A stretch of DNA of 64,000 nt from an uncultured Bacteroidales bacterium. GTDB lineage: Bacteria > Bacteroidota > Bacteroidia > Bacteroidales > Paludibacteraceae. The notes under the pieces are model-generated. The model did not search any database, had not been told where the DNA came from, and was given only the letters and a program-made list of their open reading frames with translations. The stretch covers positions 62,001 to 126,000 of the forward strand of contig CAMHKW010000001.1 of NCBI GenBank assembly GCA_946185835.1, given 5' to 3'. Below, piece after piece: positions 8,784 through 16,320 of the stretch; position 1 is the first letter of the stretch, and each line of letters opens with the position of its first letter. Position numbers and translations under genes: made by a program.

Positions 8784-10136
8784 ATGACTCTCGACAGAAC
8801 AACTAAAATAGCGATAGCCCGTGTCCTTTCCGACTTGATAGAAGCCGATTTCGTGGTAGACGAAAGCGAGATGGACTTTTTCGAGCGAGTCATCAGTGCC
8901 GAAGGGCTCGACATCGGGACTTCGCTATTGTCGGAAGCTAAGATGCTCGATTTCGCCGATGCCGTTGCCTTACTACGTGAGTCGCCGCTTGCGGTGCAGC
9001 AAGAGGTGATGGCACTGCAGCGGCAGCTCTCGCTTGCCGATAACGACTGTGTGCCATTGGAAGCCATACAGATGTTAGCTCTTGAGCAGGCGCTGTCAGG
9101 TCAAGCCAACGTCTACTCTGTGGCATCCGGCGACGTGAAGATCGACGACATGCAAGTGTTCTATGTCGAGAGTGAAACGACAACCCAAACCGACGTTATC
9201 GAACGCCATCTGTCGGCTCTTACCGACGCGTTCGCTAACGCCGGTTTCCGTCTGGTCTATATCCCGGCAGTAGTGGGCGACTACCGCACGATGAGTCCGT
9301 CGTATCTGAGGAAGGTGGTTCACTATATGATACCTTCCATCTCACAGCAGAAGACGGAGCGTATATGTCATGATTTGCAGACTATGTCTACGTCTCGTTT
9401 CTGTCGGGACCTGCTGTGCCGCAAACTCGGTCTGCCGATGCAGGGTGTGGAGCCATCGCTGCTGGTCAAGACGCATGAGTCGGCTGTCATCGACCGCTAT
9501 GAGACCGACGAGGCTCAACGTACCGGCTATGCGCAGTTTCTGCATATCCCGCTTGGCAGTGACCCTATAGCACGGATACAGGCGCTACTCGACGACTACC
9601 AAACTTTGCTGAGCGAAGCTGTTGCTGCGCAGGTCAGGCAGTCTATCAGCGAGAAGTTCTTGTATCGAGGTTTCCATCGTACCTTGTTCGACCTGATAGC
9701 CTACGAGCATGAGCGCAAAGACTGCCAACTCGTCATCGACATCAGCTCGCCCCATGCAGAAGCGTATTTCCGTCCGCTTGACGGCTCTAACGAGTGTGTC
9801 ACCCTCAAACTCAATCCACAGGAGATGACGCTCTACACCCTTATCGTCTGCGAGTCGTTATCGGGCAACGGACTCGAATGGCGAGATAACCCACCCGCAG
9901 CCATCAAAGCCGACATACTGCAACGATACAACCAAATATACTATCGCATAGGCAAAGGTAAGACTGTCAGCTCCTACAAAGACCGCACACAGGTGCACCA
10001 TATCAAGAATAAGCTGCAGGCGTTGCGGGCGGTTGCCAACATCGACCTTTTTGTGCCTACCCATCTGCGCGATGGCGTCAACTCGTACTACGCTGTCGCC
10101 GCCCGACCTCACGATGTCGTCATTCGAGGCATCTGA
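8784..10136 (+). CDS. Protein with TerB-like N-terminal domain, unknown C-terminus
   Basis: 450 residues, cytoplasmic. Residues about 5-105 are all-helical with acidic motifs (ADFVVDESEMDFFERV, then SLADNDCVPLEAIQML), the pattern of TerB/TerB-like tellurite-resistance and metal-binding helical domains in which paired acidic helices bind metal. The rest (about 115-450) is not recognised; it contains a strand-rich part and a basic C-terminal segment (SSYKDRTQVHHIKNKL) that could be nucleic-acid binding, which is speculation. It starts 45 bases after the kinase-AAA gene on the same strand and is probably part of that operon. TerB-like domains recur in stress-response gene sets together with kinases and AAA+ proteins, which fits the context. 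Confidence 0.55.
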   Translation: MTLDRTTKIAIARVLSDLIEADFVVDESEMDFFERVISAEGLDIGTSLLSEAKMLDFADAVALLRESPLAVQQEVMALQRQLSLADNDCVPLEAIQMLALEQALSGQANVYSVASGDVKIDDMQVFYVESETTTQTDVIERHLSALTDAFANAGFRLVYIPAVVGDYRTMSPSYLRKVVHYMIPSISQQKTERICHDLQTMSTSRFCRDLLCRKLGLPMQGVEPSLLVKTHESAVIDRYETDEAQRTGYAQFLHIPLGSDPIARIQALLDDYQTLLSEAVAAQVRQSISEKFLYRGFHRTLFDLIAYEHERKDCQLVIDISSPHAEAYFRPLDGSNECVTLKLNPQEMTLYTLIVCESLSGNGLEWRDNPPAAIKADILQRYNQIYYRIGKGKTVSSYKDRTQVHHIKNKLQALRAVANIDLFVPTHLRDGVNSYYAVAARPHDVVIRGI

Positions 10137-10167
10137 TTCAACTGTTACTATTCCCGTGATTGTGGAG

Positions 10168-10187
10168 AGACGGTATATATACCGTCT
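10168..10187. promoter_or_regulatory. Perfect 20-bp palindrome (terminator or operator)
   Basis: agacggtatatataccgtct is its own reverse complement. It lies 32 bases after the stop of the TerB-like gene. With no loop and no T tract it looks more like a dimeric protein binding site than a terminator. Confidence 0.5.
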
Positions 10188-10206
10188 GTACGACCGTCTG
10201 CGCTAT

Positions 10207-10235
10207 TACCGCCGGTTGCAAACCGGCGCTCCCGG
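10207..10235. repeat. REP-like palindrome, copy 3
   Basis: Core cgccggttgcaaaccggcg, identical to copy 1 in the core, followed by ctcccgg. Confidence 0.74.
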
Positions 10236-10286
10236 ATGGTGTGCCTATTGGGGTGTGCTTATTAGGGTGATAACGAGGCGTCGATG

Positions 10287-10338
10287 ATTTTACAACGTTG
10301 TAAAATTCTTCCCATCAAAAACAAAAGCTGTAATTTTG
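10287..10338 (+). promoter_or_regulatory. Promoter with overlapping 20-bp palindromic operator candidate
   Basis: TAATTTTG at 10331-10338 fits the -7 element TAnnTTTG. No good TTTG lies at the expected distance; instead a perfect palindrome, attttacaacgttgtaaaat, occupies 10287-10306, which is just upstream of where the -33 element would be. This arrangement suggests a promoter controlled by a dimeric regulator, plausibly a metal-responsive one given the cation ATPase downstream. The regulator is not in the window. The leader to the ATG at 10531 would be about 185 bases. Confidence 0.5.
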
Positions 10339-10351
10339 CGGTCTCTCATCG

Positions 10352-10390
10352 GAGGGGAGGGCGTAGGCATGTCGGTTCCCTCCTGCGACC
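10352..10390 (+). ncRNA. Leader stem-loop upstream of the cation ATPase
   Basis: GGAGGG at the left pairs with CCCTCC at the right around a G-rich internal part (gagggcgtaggcatgtcgg), inside the predicted leader. It was compared with the manganese yybP-ykoY riboswitch because of the ATPase, but the conserved loop sequences of that class are not visible. It is listed as a structured leader of unknown kind. Confidence 0.3.
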
Positions 10391-10466
10391 AAAACAAAAT
10401 CAAGTAATAACAGATTTATATAAGCCACTCATCGTTAGTGCGAGTGTTGTTGCTCGCTATACTAAT

Positions 10467-10514
10467 AAAACAGTGCTGAGTAGAAGCTTTAAAACAGTGC
10501 TGAGTAGAAGCTTT
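10467..10514 (+). repeat. 24-bp perfect tandem duplication before the cation ATPase start
   Basis: aaaacagtgctgagtagaag plus cttt occurs twice in a row (10467-10490 and 10491-10514). The second copy ends 16 bases before the ATG at 10531, so copy-number change would move the translation-initiation region relative to the promoter. Confidence 0.85.
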
Positions 10515-10530
10515 TTTGAATGCGAAGAAT

Positions 10531-13320
10531 ATGAAAAAGTCAGATTTTAAGAAGAGATGTTTAGACAACGACTCTCGTCAAGTCATCGAAGGTAAGGGTA
10601 AGAATATCATTCCACCGGCAAAAGGTAAGTCGCTGTTTTTGCGTTATCTTGAGAAGTTCGAAGACCCTATCATCATCGTGTTGCTTATCGTCTTTTGTTT
10701 TTCGGTAGGTGTGAGTATCTACGAGATTGTTGTAGGCGGTCGCGACCTCACCACTCTGATTGAGCCTGCCGGTGTGCTTGCTGCTTTGCTGCTTGCCACG
10801 GGTGTGGGTTTCGCTTTCGAGGTGAAGGCGGAGCGTGAGTTCCGTGTGCTCAACAAGAAGAAAGACGAGCGCAAGGTGAAGGTGCTACGTTGGCTTGACA
10901 AGTCGCACAACACGCGTCCGCAGATGTTGCAGGTGATGAAGAGCGATGTGGTGGTAGGCGATATAGTGCGTTTAGAGAGCGGCGACGAGGTGCCTGCCGA
11001 CGGCAGACTGATTGTCAGCGAAGGTCTCTCGGTCGACGAGTCGGCATTCACAGGCGAGATGTATGCTCATAAGATGTGCGGTGAGCCGACAGCTGCCGAC
11101 GAACAAGCCTATCCGGCTGACTTCCTGCTGAGGGGTAGCATAGTGTTAGAAGGTCAGTGTTACTACGAGGTGACGGCAGTAGGTATGGATACCGAAGAGG
11201 GCAAGGGGGCAAAGCTGATACAAGAAGAGAACAACGTGCAGACGCCGCTTAACAAGCAGCTTGATGACCTTGGACAGATGATAACCAAAGCCAGCTATAT
11301 AATAGCCGGTCTGATAGTGGCGGGACGTCTGATTTACTATTTCTTCTTCGATGGTAATGCCGACAACAATTTCGACTTCTTGTCGGTGCTGTCGTTCACT
11401 CTCGACTCGGTGATGATAGCTGTGACGCTGATAGTTGTGGCAGTGCCTGAGGGTTTGCCCATGAGTGTGACCGTGAGCTTAGCGCTGAGTATGCGGCAGA
11501 TGCTCAAACAGAACAACCTGGTGCGCAAGCTGCATGCCTGCGAGACGATGGGTGCCACTACAGTCATCTGCACCGATAAGACGGGCACCCTTACCAAGAA
11601 CAAACTGCGTGTGATGGAAGACTCCGAGGAGCTGTATGTCGACATCGACACCGTAGCGCGTTGTATCGCTGTCAACTCGACAGCCGAGCTGTCGTTTCAA
11701 GCCGACGGTCGTCCGCGCAGCATAGGTAATCCGACAGAGGGCTCGCTGCTCTATTGGCTTAAGCGCAGAAAAGATATCGACTACCAAGAATACCGTGATG
11801 CATATACCATTGTCAAGCAGGTGGCTTTCACCCCCGAGACTAAGTACATGACCACCATTGCTACCGACAACCGGACGGGCAAGACATACGAGTACGTCAA
11901 AGGCGCACCCGAGATAGTACTCGACCTATGCGGAGAGGTGGCATCGGGTAAGACGCGTGAGCAGGTGCGTGAAGGGTTGGCACGTCTGCAAGACATGGGA
12001 CGTCGCACCCTTGCGTTTGCTATGCGCGAACTGCCATCGGCGGATATGTCGACAGCTGATGGCGGTGTGGATAAGAGTGCTGTCACCACCCCGTTGGTGT
12101 TTATAGGTTTTGTCGGGATGACCGACCCTGTCCGGCCGGACGTACCCGATGCTGTCGAGACTTGCCATCGTGCCGGTGTCAACGTCATCATGGTGACGGG
12201 CGACGTGGCACTTACGGCACTTAACATAGCACGAGAGACAGGCATCGTTGAGAGCGATGACGACCAAGCGTTGGTGGTCACCGGAGCAGAGTTTGAGGCT
12301 ATGAGCGATGAGAAAATCATGAGCGAGATTCTGCCTCATCTCAAGGTGCTGTCGCGTGCTCGGCCTGCCGACAAGGCTCGGCTCGTGACGTTGCTGCAGC
12401 AGCAAGGTCAGGTGGTAGCTGTCACGGGTGATGGCACCAACGACGCTCCGGCGCTTAAGAAAGCTCAAGTAGGACTGTCGATGGGCGATGGCACGGCACG
12501 CGCCAAAGAGGCGAGCGACATCACAATCATCGACAACTCGTTCTCGAGTATCAACACCGCGATTTTGTGGGGACGGTCGTTATATCTTAATATCCGCCGA
12601 TTTATCTTGTTCCAGATGACGATAAACGTATGTGCCTGCATGGTAGTACTTATCGGAGCATTCATGGGACTCGACTCGCCACTCAATGTCACTCAGATGC
12701 TGTGGGTCAACCTCATCATGGATACCTTTGCCGCCATGGCACTGTCGTCGTTGCCTGCCGATCCGCGCGTGATGTCAGATTCGCCACGTTCTGCCAACAG
12801 TCATATCATCGACCGGCAGATGGCAACTAACATCGTCTGTGTCGGGTTAGCCTTCTTTGTACTGTTGTTTGGCTTATGGCAACTGCTTTGGCATGTCGAT
12901 GCGACGAGCGTGCGCGATTTGCTCAGTGCCGACACTCTGAAGGTATATGTCACTCATCTGTTCGACTTCTCGAAGAGCAAGCCTCACCTGAGCCACTACG
13001 AGACAGGTCTGTTCTTCACCACCTTCGTGTTTATGCAGTTCTGGAATCTGTTTAATGCCCGTTATTTCAAGACCGACCGCAGTCTGTTGCGCGACATGGC
13101 AGATACCATACGGCATCCCGGCAACTTCTCGAAGCATTATAGCAAAGGCTTTGTGCTTATTCTCTTCGTTGTGCTGTTTGGGCAAGTGCTCATCGTCAAT
13201 GTGTTCGGCGAGATGTTTGCTGTAGCGCCGTTGTCGGTTAGCGACTGGCTGTGGTTGCTGCTACTCACCTCGCCCATACTGCTCATCGGAGAGCTGATAC
13301 GAGCGATTGTTAGAAGTTAG
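10531..13320 (+). CDS. P2-type cation-transporting ATPase (Ca2+-ATPase, PMCA-like)
   Basis: About 929 residues from ATG 10531 (an in-frame TTG lies at 10516 but ATG is preferred). Inner-membrane ATP-driven cation pump. Visible: two early transmembrane helices (PIIIVLLIVFCFSVGVSIYEI and ALLLATGVGFAFE), actuator domain with TGE loop (FTGEMYA), M4 motif VAVPEGLP, phosphorylation site CDKTGTLTKN, nucleotide-binding segment KGAPE, hinge VTGDGTNDAPALKKA, and a C-terminal six-helix bundle. VPEGLP plus this domain order match bacterial calcium-type P2B ATPases; manganese is possible. The C-terminus lacks an evident calmodulin-like extension. The last codons (V-R-S-stop) come from a GTTAGA repeat. Regulation is suggested by the palindrome at 10287-10306. 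Confidence 0.88.
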   Translation: MKKSDFKKRCLDNDSRQVIEGKGKNIIPPAKGKSLFLRYLEKFEDPIIIVLLIVFCFSVGVSIYEIVVGGRDLTTLIEPAGVLAALLLATGVGFAFEVKAEREFRVLNKKKDERKVKVLRWLDKSHNTRPQMLQVMKSDVVVGDIVRLESGDEVPADGRLIVSEGLSVDESAFTGEMYAHKMCGEPTAADEQAYPADFLLRGSIVLEGQCYYEVTAVGMDTEEGKGAKLIQEENNVQTPLNKQLDDLGQMITKASYIIAGLIVAGRLIYYFFFDGNADNNFDFLSVLSFTLDSVMIAVTLIVVAVPEGLPMSVTVSLALSMRQMLKQNNLVRKLHACETMGATTVICTDKTGTLTKNKLRVMEDSEELYVDIDTVARCIAVNSTAELSFQADGRPRSIGNPTEGSLLYWLKRRKDIDYQEYRDAYTIVKQVAFTPETKYMTTIATDNRTGKTYEYVKGAPEIVLDLCGEVASGKTREQVREGLARLQDMGRRTLAFAMRELPSADMSTADGGVDKSAVTTPLVFIGFVGMTDPVRPDVPDAVETCHRAGVNVIMVTGDVALTALNIARETGIVESDDDQALVVTGAEFEAMSDEKIMSEILPHLKVLSRARPADKARLVTLLQQQGQVVAVTGDGTNDAPALKKAQVGLSMGDGTARAKEASDITIIDNSFSSINTAILWGRSLYLNIRRFILFQMTINVCACMVVLIGAFMGLDSPLNVTQMLWVNLIMDTFAAMALSSLPADPRVMSDSPRSANSHIIDRQMATNIVCVGLAFFVLLFGLWQLLWHVDATSVRDLLSADTLKVYVTHLFDFSKSKPHLSHYETGLFFTTFVFMQFWNLFNARYFKTDRSLLRDMADTIRHPGNFSKHYSKGFVLILFVVLFGQVLIVNVFGEMFAVAPLSVSDWLWLLLLTSPILLIGELIRAIVRS

Positions 13321-13348
13321 ACCGGCTTCGCCTGTTAGAAGTTAGATA
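13309..13348 (+). repeat. GTTAGA-type repeat covering the end of the cation ATPase gene
   Basis: gttagaagttagaccggctt then a second gttagaagttaga. The first ten bases encode the final residues and the TAG stop of the ATPase. Confidence 0.72.
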
Positions 13349-13354
13349 GTTGGT

Positions 13355-13380
13355 CGCCGGTTACAAACCGGCGTACCCGG
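13355..13380. repeat. REP-like palindrome, copy 4
   Basis: Core cgccggttacaaaccggcg followed by tacccgg, between the ATPase stop and the terminator at 13395. Confidence 0.74.
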
Positions 13381-13394
13381 TTAAAACTAACAAA

Positions 13395-13442
13395 AAAATG
13401 GACAGAATAATAAGGTGTAGACCTTGTTATTCTGTCCATTTT
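13395..13442. terminator. Bidirectional terminator between cation ATPase and tRNA-Arg
   Basis: aaaatggacagaataa pairs with ttattctgtccatttt; an inner aaggt/acctt stem closes a gtag loop. A and T runs at both ends make it a terminator for the rightward ATPase transcript and for the leftward tRNA transcript. Confidence 0.85.
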
Positions 13443-13461
13443 CAGTGTGTGAGTTTGTTAG

Positions 13462-13535
13462 TGATCCGGTCGGGATTCGAACCCGAGACCCACAGCTTAG
13501 AAGGCTGTTGCTCTATCCAGCTGAGCTACCAGACC
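13462..13535 (-). tRNA. tRNA-Arg (anticodon UCU)
   Basis: Read on the minus strand the 74-nt sequence folds as a cloverleaf. The acceptor stem GGTCTGG pairs with CCGGATC (two G-U pairs), the D arm is GCTC...GAGC, the anticodon stem ACAGC/GCTGT holds the loop CTTCTAA with anticodon TCT, the T arm is TCGGG-TTCGAAT-CCCGA, and the discriminator is A. CCA is not encoded. It decodes AGA and probably AGG. The promoter is at 13703-13734 and termination at 13395-13442. Confidence 0.95.
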
Positions 13536-13551
13536 AATGATGTAAGTGTTG

Positions 13552-13651
13552 TGTCTTAAGTGCAAATGTAACTTATGCATGTTGGTCGCGAGCAAGGGTG
13601 CTCGCGCTCCCGGTGTTATGTCTTAAGTCCAAATGCAACTTATGCATGTTG
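13552..13651. repeat. Pair of 33-bp direct repeats around a hairpin in the tRNA-Arg leader
   Basis: tgtcttaagtgcaaatgtaa plus cttatgcatgttg (13552-13584) recurs 67 bases later (13619-13651) with two substitutions. Between the copies lies a hairpin cgcgagca-aggg-tgctcgcg (13587-13606). Confidence 0.75.
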
Positions 13652-13702
13652 TTGTGCAGGGAAAATTATAATAGCAAGTATGTCAAATAACTTAAGACGC
13701 TG

Positions 13703-13734
13703 CAAAATTACAAAAAGTTTCTAATATACACAAA
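13703..13734 (-). promoter_or_regulatory. Bacteroidetes-type promoter for tRNA-Arg
   Basis: On the minus strand TTTG (13734-13731), 20 bases, TAATTTTG (13710-13703). It gives a leader of about 160 bases containing the direct repeats at 13552-13651 before the tRNA. Confidence 0.65.
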
Positions 13735-13781
13735 TCGGAAAGCGTTTTTTGGCACGGAGTTTGATTAGTTATAAACGCATC

Positions 13782-13891
13782 TCACTTAAAGATAATGGTT
13801 CGGATTAAATCCGAACGGAATGGACGGAGAAGAAAGTCACTTAAAGATAGTGGTTCGGATTAAATCCGAACGGAATGGACGGAGAAGAAAG
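13782..13891 (+). repeat. 55-bp tandem duplication with internal hairpin
   Basis: Two adjacent 55-base copies (13782-13836 and 13837-13891) differing at one base. Each contains the odd palindrome gttcggattaaatccgaac. Confidence 0.85.
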
Positions 13892-13929
13892 ACGAGAGAG
13901 ACGCGAGGGAAAAGAAGAAAGGGATATAG

Positions 13930-13991
13930 AATGGTGGAAATGGTGAGAATGGTGGGAATGGTGGGAATGGTGGGAATGGTGAAAATGGTGA
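13930..13991 (+). repeat. 9-bp minisatellite before degQ
   Basis: About six to seven copies of gaatggtgg or close variants (gaaatggtg at both ends) in register, ending about 43 bases before the degQ start. Variable copy number would change the 5' leader length. Confidence 0.75.
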
Positions 13992-14033
13992 GAAGAAAAA
14001 GATACAGATTAAAATAAAAGAAAGGACAAAGAT

Positions 14034-15512
14034 ATGAAAAACGTATTAAAAACCTTAATGATTATTGTGCTGACGATAGGTGTCAGCGTAGCTACAACGT
14101 TGTATGTGGTTCGTCATACAGAGCCATCGGTTGTTATAGGTCAGTCGACGATAGAGGGCGACTCGGCATCGTTGCCCTTGGCATACGCTCGTTTTTCGTC
14201 GTTGCCTCAGGCGGGCGAGACGGACTTCACTCAGGCAGCAGAGCTGTCGGTGAATGCTGTTGTTCACGTGAAGACGACATATAAGTCGCAGCAGATGTTC
14301 CAGACTGACCCGTTGTTGGAGTTCTTCTTTGGCCGTCCGCAGCAGCAGCGTCAGCCGGCACCTCAGGCGAGCGGTTCGGGTGTGATCATCACGGCTGACG
14401 GTTATATAGTGACTAACAACCACGTGATTGACAAAGCAGAGAAGATAGAGGTGGTACTCAACGACAAGCGTGAGTTCGTTGCCACGTTGGTAGGCACCGA
14501 CCCTAATACGGACATAGCGTTGCTTAAGATAGAGGCAGAGAACCTGCCTATCATAGCAGTGGGTAACTCTGATGATTTGCGTGTAGGCGAGTGGGTGTTG
14601 GCAGTGGGTAACCCGTTTAATCTGACCTCGACAGTGACAGCGGGCATAGTGTCAGCCAAGGCTCGTAACATCAACATCATCTCTTCGGACATGAAGATAG
14701 AGTCGTTTATTCAGACCGATGCGGCAGTCAACCCCGGCAACTCCGGTGGTGCGTTGGTTAACACACGTGGTGAGTTGGTGGGTATCAACACTGCCATTGC
14801 CTCTCAGACGGGTTCGTATAGCGGTTATTCGTTTGCTGTGCCTACTTCGATAATGACTAAGGTAGTGTCTGACATCAAGCAGTATGGTGTTGTTCAGCGT
14901 GCTATCCTTGGCGTGCAGATACAAGAGATCACCGACCAGCTTCGCAAGGAGAAGAACCTGCCCACGTTGCAGGGCGCATACATAGCCGGTGTGGTTGACG
15001 GCAGTGCTGCCAAAGAGGCAGGCGTAGAAGTGGGTGACGTGGTGACCGCCATCAACTCACAGCGCGTGACTACAGGCTCGGAGTTGCAAGAGCAGATAGG
15101 TCGTTATCGTCCGGGTGATAAGATAGAGCTCACGTTACTTCGCGATGGTAAGCAGTTGACGCTTACAGCCGAGTTGCGCAATAAGAATGGCAATACCGCT
15201 ATCGTAGAGAAGAATCGTTCGCTCGACGTGTTAGGTGCCGACTTCGAGGCTATCAGTGTCAATACGGCTCGTAGCTTGGGTCTTCGTAACGGCGTGGAGG
15301 TGAAGGCGTTGAAGAAAGGTGCGTTGCAGAAGTCGGGAATCAAACAAGGTTATGTGATAGTGAAAGCTAACGGAGAGCGTGTTACGTCGACGGAGCAGTT
15401 GCAGCAGATAATGAATAATGCTTTGCAAGCAGATGCCCAAGAGCATGTGATCTTCTTGTCCGGTATGTATCCTAACGGACAAGTGGCGCATTATGCGGTA
15501 GCGTTAGACTGA
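14034..15512 (+). CDS. degQ: HtrA/DegQ-family periplasmic serine endoprotease
   Basis: 492 residues. The N-terminal hydrophobic segment (about 5-26, TLMIIVLTIGVSVATTLYVV) is a signal peptide or anchor, placing it in the periplasm. Trypsin-like domain with catalytic His130 (NNHVID), Asp160 (NTDIALLKI) and Ser237 (NPGNSGGAL). Two PDZ domains follow: about 280-375 (LGVQIQEI...GDKIELTLLRDG) and about 390-490 (LGADFEAIS...GIKQGYVIVKANGERV). A short Gln/Pro-rich stretch after FFFGRP matches the flexible LA loop of Do-type proteases. It degrades or refolds misfolded envelope proteins. The gene is monocistronic, with repeat-rich DNA upstream and a terminator at 15575-15606. Confidence 0.94.
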   Translation: MKNVLKTLMIIVLTIGVSVATTLYVVRHTEPSVVIGQSTIEGDSASLPLAYARFSSLPQAGETDFTQAAELSVNAVVHVKTTYKSQQMFQTDPLLEFFFGRPQQQRQPAPQASGSGVIITADGYIVTNNHVIDKAEKIEVVLNDKREFVATLVGTDPNTDIALLKIEAENLPIIAVGNSDDLRVGEWVLAVGNPFNLTSTVTAGIVSAKARNINIISSDMKIESFIQTDAAVNPGNSGGALVNTRGELVGINTAIASQTGSYSGYSFAVPTSIMTKVVSDIKQYGVVQRAILGVQIQEITDQLRKEKNLPTLQGAYIAGVVDGSAAKEAGVEVGDVVTAINSQRVTTGSELQEQIGRYRPGDKIELTLLRDGKQLTLTAELRNKNGNTAIVEKNRSLDVLGADFEAISVNTARSLGLRNGVEVKALKKGALQKSGIKQGYVIVKANGERVTSTEQLQQIMNNALQADAQEHVIFLSGMYPNGQVAHYAVALD

Positions 15513-15574
15513 TAGGTGATAAGCGTAGTATGATGTGCTTAAGCCTGATGCGGGCAGAATCAGAAGCGATAACA

Positions 15575-15606
15575 AAAAAAGTAAGGTTTTTGGACCTTAC
15601 TTTTTT
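15575..15606. terminator. Bidirectional terminator between degQ and the small lipoprotein gene
   Basis: aaaaaagtaaggt pairs with accttactttttt around a six-base loop. A/T runs on both sides serve the rightward degQ and the leftward lipoprotein gene. Confidence 0.88.
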
Positions 15607-15647
15607 GTTTGTCGGGAATATGCCGACTTTTGTTTGTTATGCTCTGT

Positions 15648-15914
15648 TTAGTATTTGAGTCCTCCTCCGGTGCAATCTTCTTTCGACTTCGATACTTTTT
15701 TAGAAGTGATGGTGGCATCTGCGTCGAGTAGAGTGTAAATAGCTTTGACTTTCTCTTTGTAGGTGTCGAGGTCGTTTTTGGTGCCATAGAAATATCCGGT
15801 GGCGGATGTCTCACCATACTTAACGGTAACTTCGTAGCAGCCTTCGGTATTGCCGCACGAGGTGAACATAGTAGCTGTGAGCACGCATGCTACAGCGATA
15901 ATCATTTTTTTCAT
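15648..15914 (-). CDS. Small lipoprotein of unknown function
   Basis: 88-residue predicted lipoprotein. Residues 1-19 are a signal peptide (MKKMIIAVACVLTATMFTS) with lipobox-like FTSC at residues 17-20. The mature part is short, with a beta-like segment (CYEVTVKYGETSATGYFYG) followed by a helix and a Lys/Ser-rich tail with one more Cys pair candidate (Cys26, Cys81). I do not recognise a family. It stands alone between terminators. Its best promoter (16142-16173) lies about 230 bases upstream, which implies a long untranslated leader. Confidence 0.65.
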   Translation of the reverse strand: MKKMIIAVACVLTATMFTSCGNTEGCYEVTVKYGETSATGYFYGTKNDLDTYKEKVKAIYTLLDADATITSKKVSKSKEDCTGGGLKY

Positions 15915-16141
15915 TAGTTAATAACTTAGTTTTAATCGTCCTACTCACTTTAAGGCTTTTCGGTTACTCCATATATTGTATGTACAAAAATGTGTAAGCT
16001 TGGTATTGAGAGCGTGTGCTGAGTGTTAAAGTGCACAGCATAAGTTTGGTGTGTCGTTGTTGTCTGGGTATATGGTGTAGGTAAGATGCACCAAATTACG
16101 CCATTGATGTCGCTGAGTGTTATGTTGTTGCAAACGGATTG
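15915..16141 (-). other. Long probable 5' leader of the small lipoprotein gene
   Basis: No open frame with coding character was found on either strand. The segment lies between the promoter at 16142-16173 and the ATG at 15914. It contains no recognised riboswitch motif. Confidence 0.35.
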
Positions 16142-16173
16142 CAAAGTTACAGAAATTGGTTAGAAGGAGCAAA
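16142..16173 (-). promoter_or_regulatory. Bacteroidetes-type promoter, leftward
   Basis: Minus strand TTTG (16173-16170), 20 bases, TAACTTTG (16149-16142). Back to back with the rpoD promoter 50 bases away. Confidence 0.7.
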
Positions 16174-16219
16174 TGTTAAAAAAAGTTTTGTAAAAGGGTG
16201 TGAAAAAAAAGCGAAAAGT

Positions 16220-16250
16220 TTTGGTGATTGGAATAATTATAGTATCTTTG
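16220..16250 (+). promoter_or_regulatory. Bacteroidetes-type promoter of rpoD
   Basis: TTTG at 16220-16223, 19 bases, TATCTTTG at 16243-16250. The leader is about 65 bases. Confidence 0.8.
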
Positions 16251-16320
16251 CGCGCTAATTTCGGTAAGTAGCCTTTGCACGAACCGAAGTTAGAGTGATA
16301 TTATTTAATAACCAACTATT

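Noticed and set aside
10345-10400. yybP-ykoY manganese riboswitch upstream of the cation ATPase
   Set aside because: The stem and G-rich loop first suggested it, but the conserved loop sequences needed for the metal site could not be found. A covariance-model search would settle it.
13820-14017. 65-residue frame (Met-Val/Gly repeats) before degQ
   Set aside because: It is a translation of the 55-bp and 9-bp tandem repeats, with no sensible protein composition.
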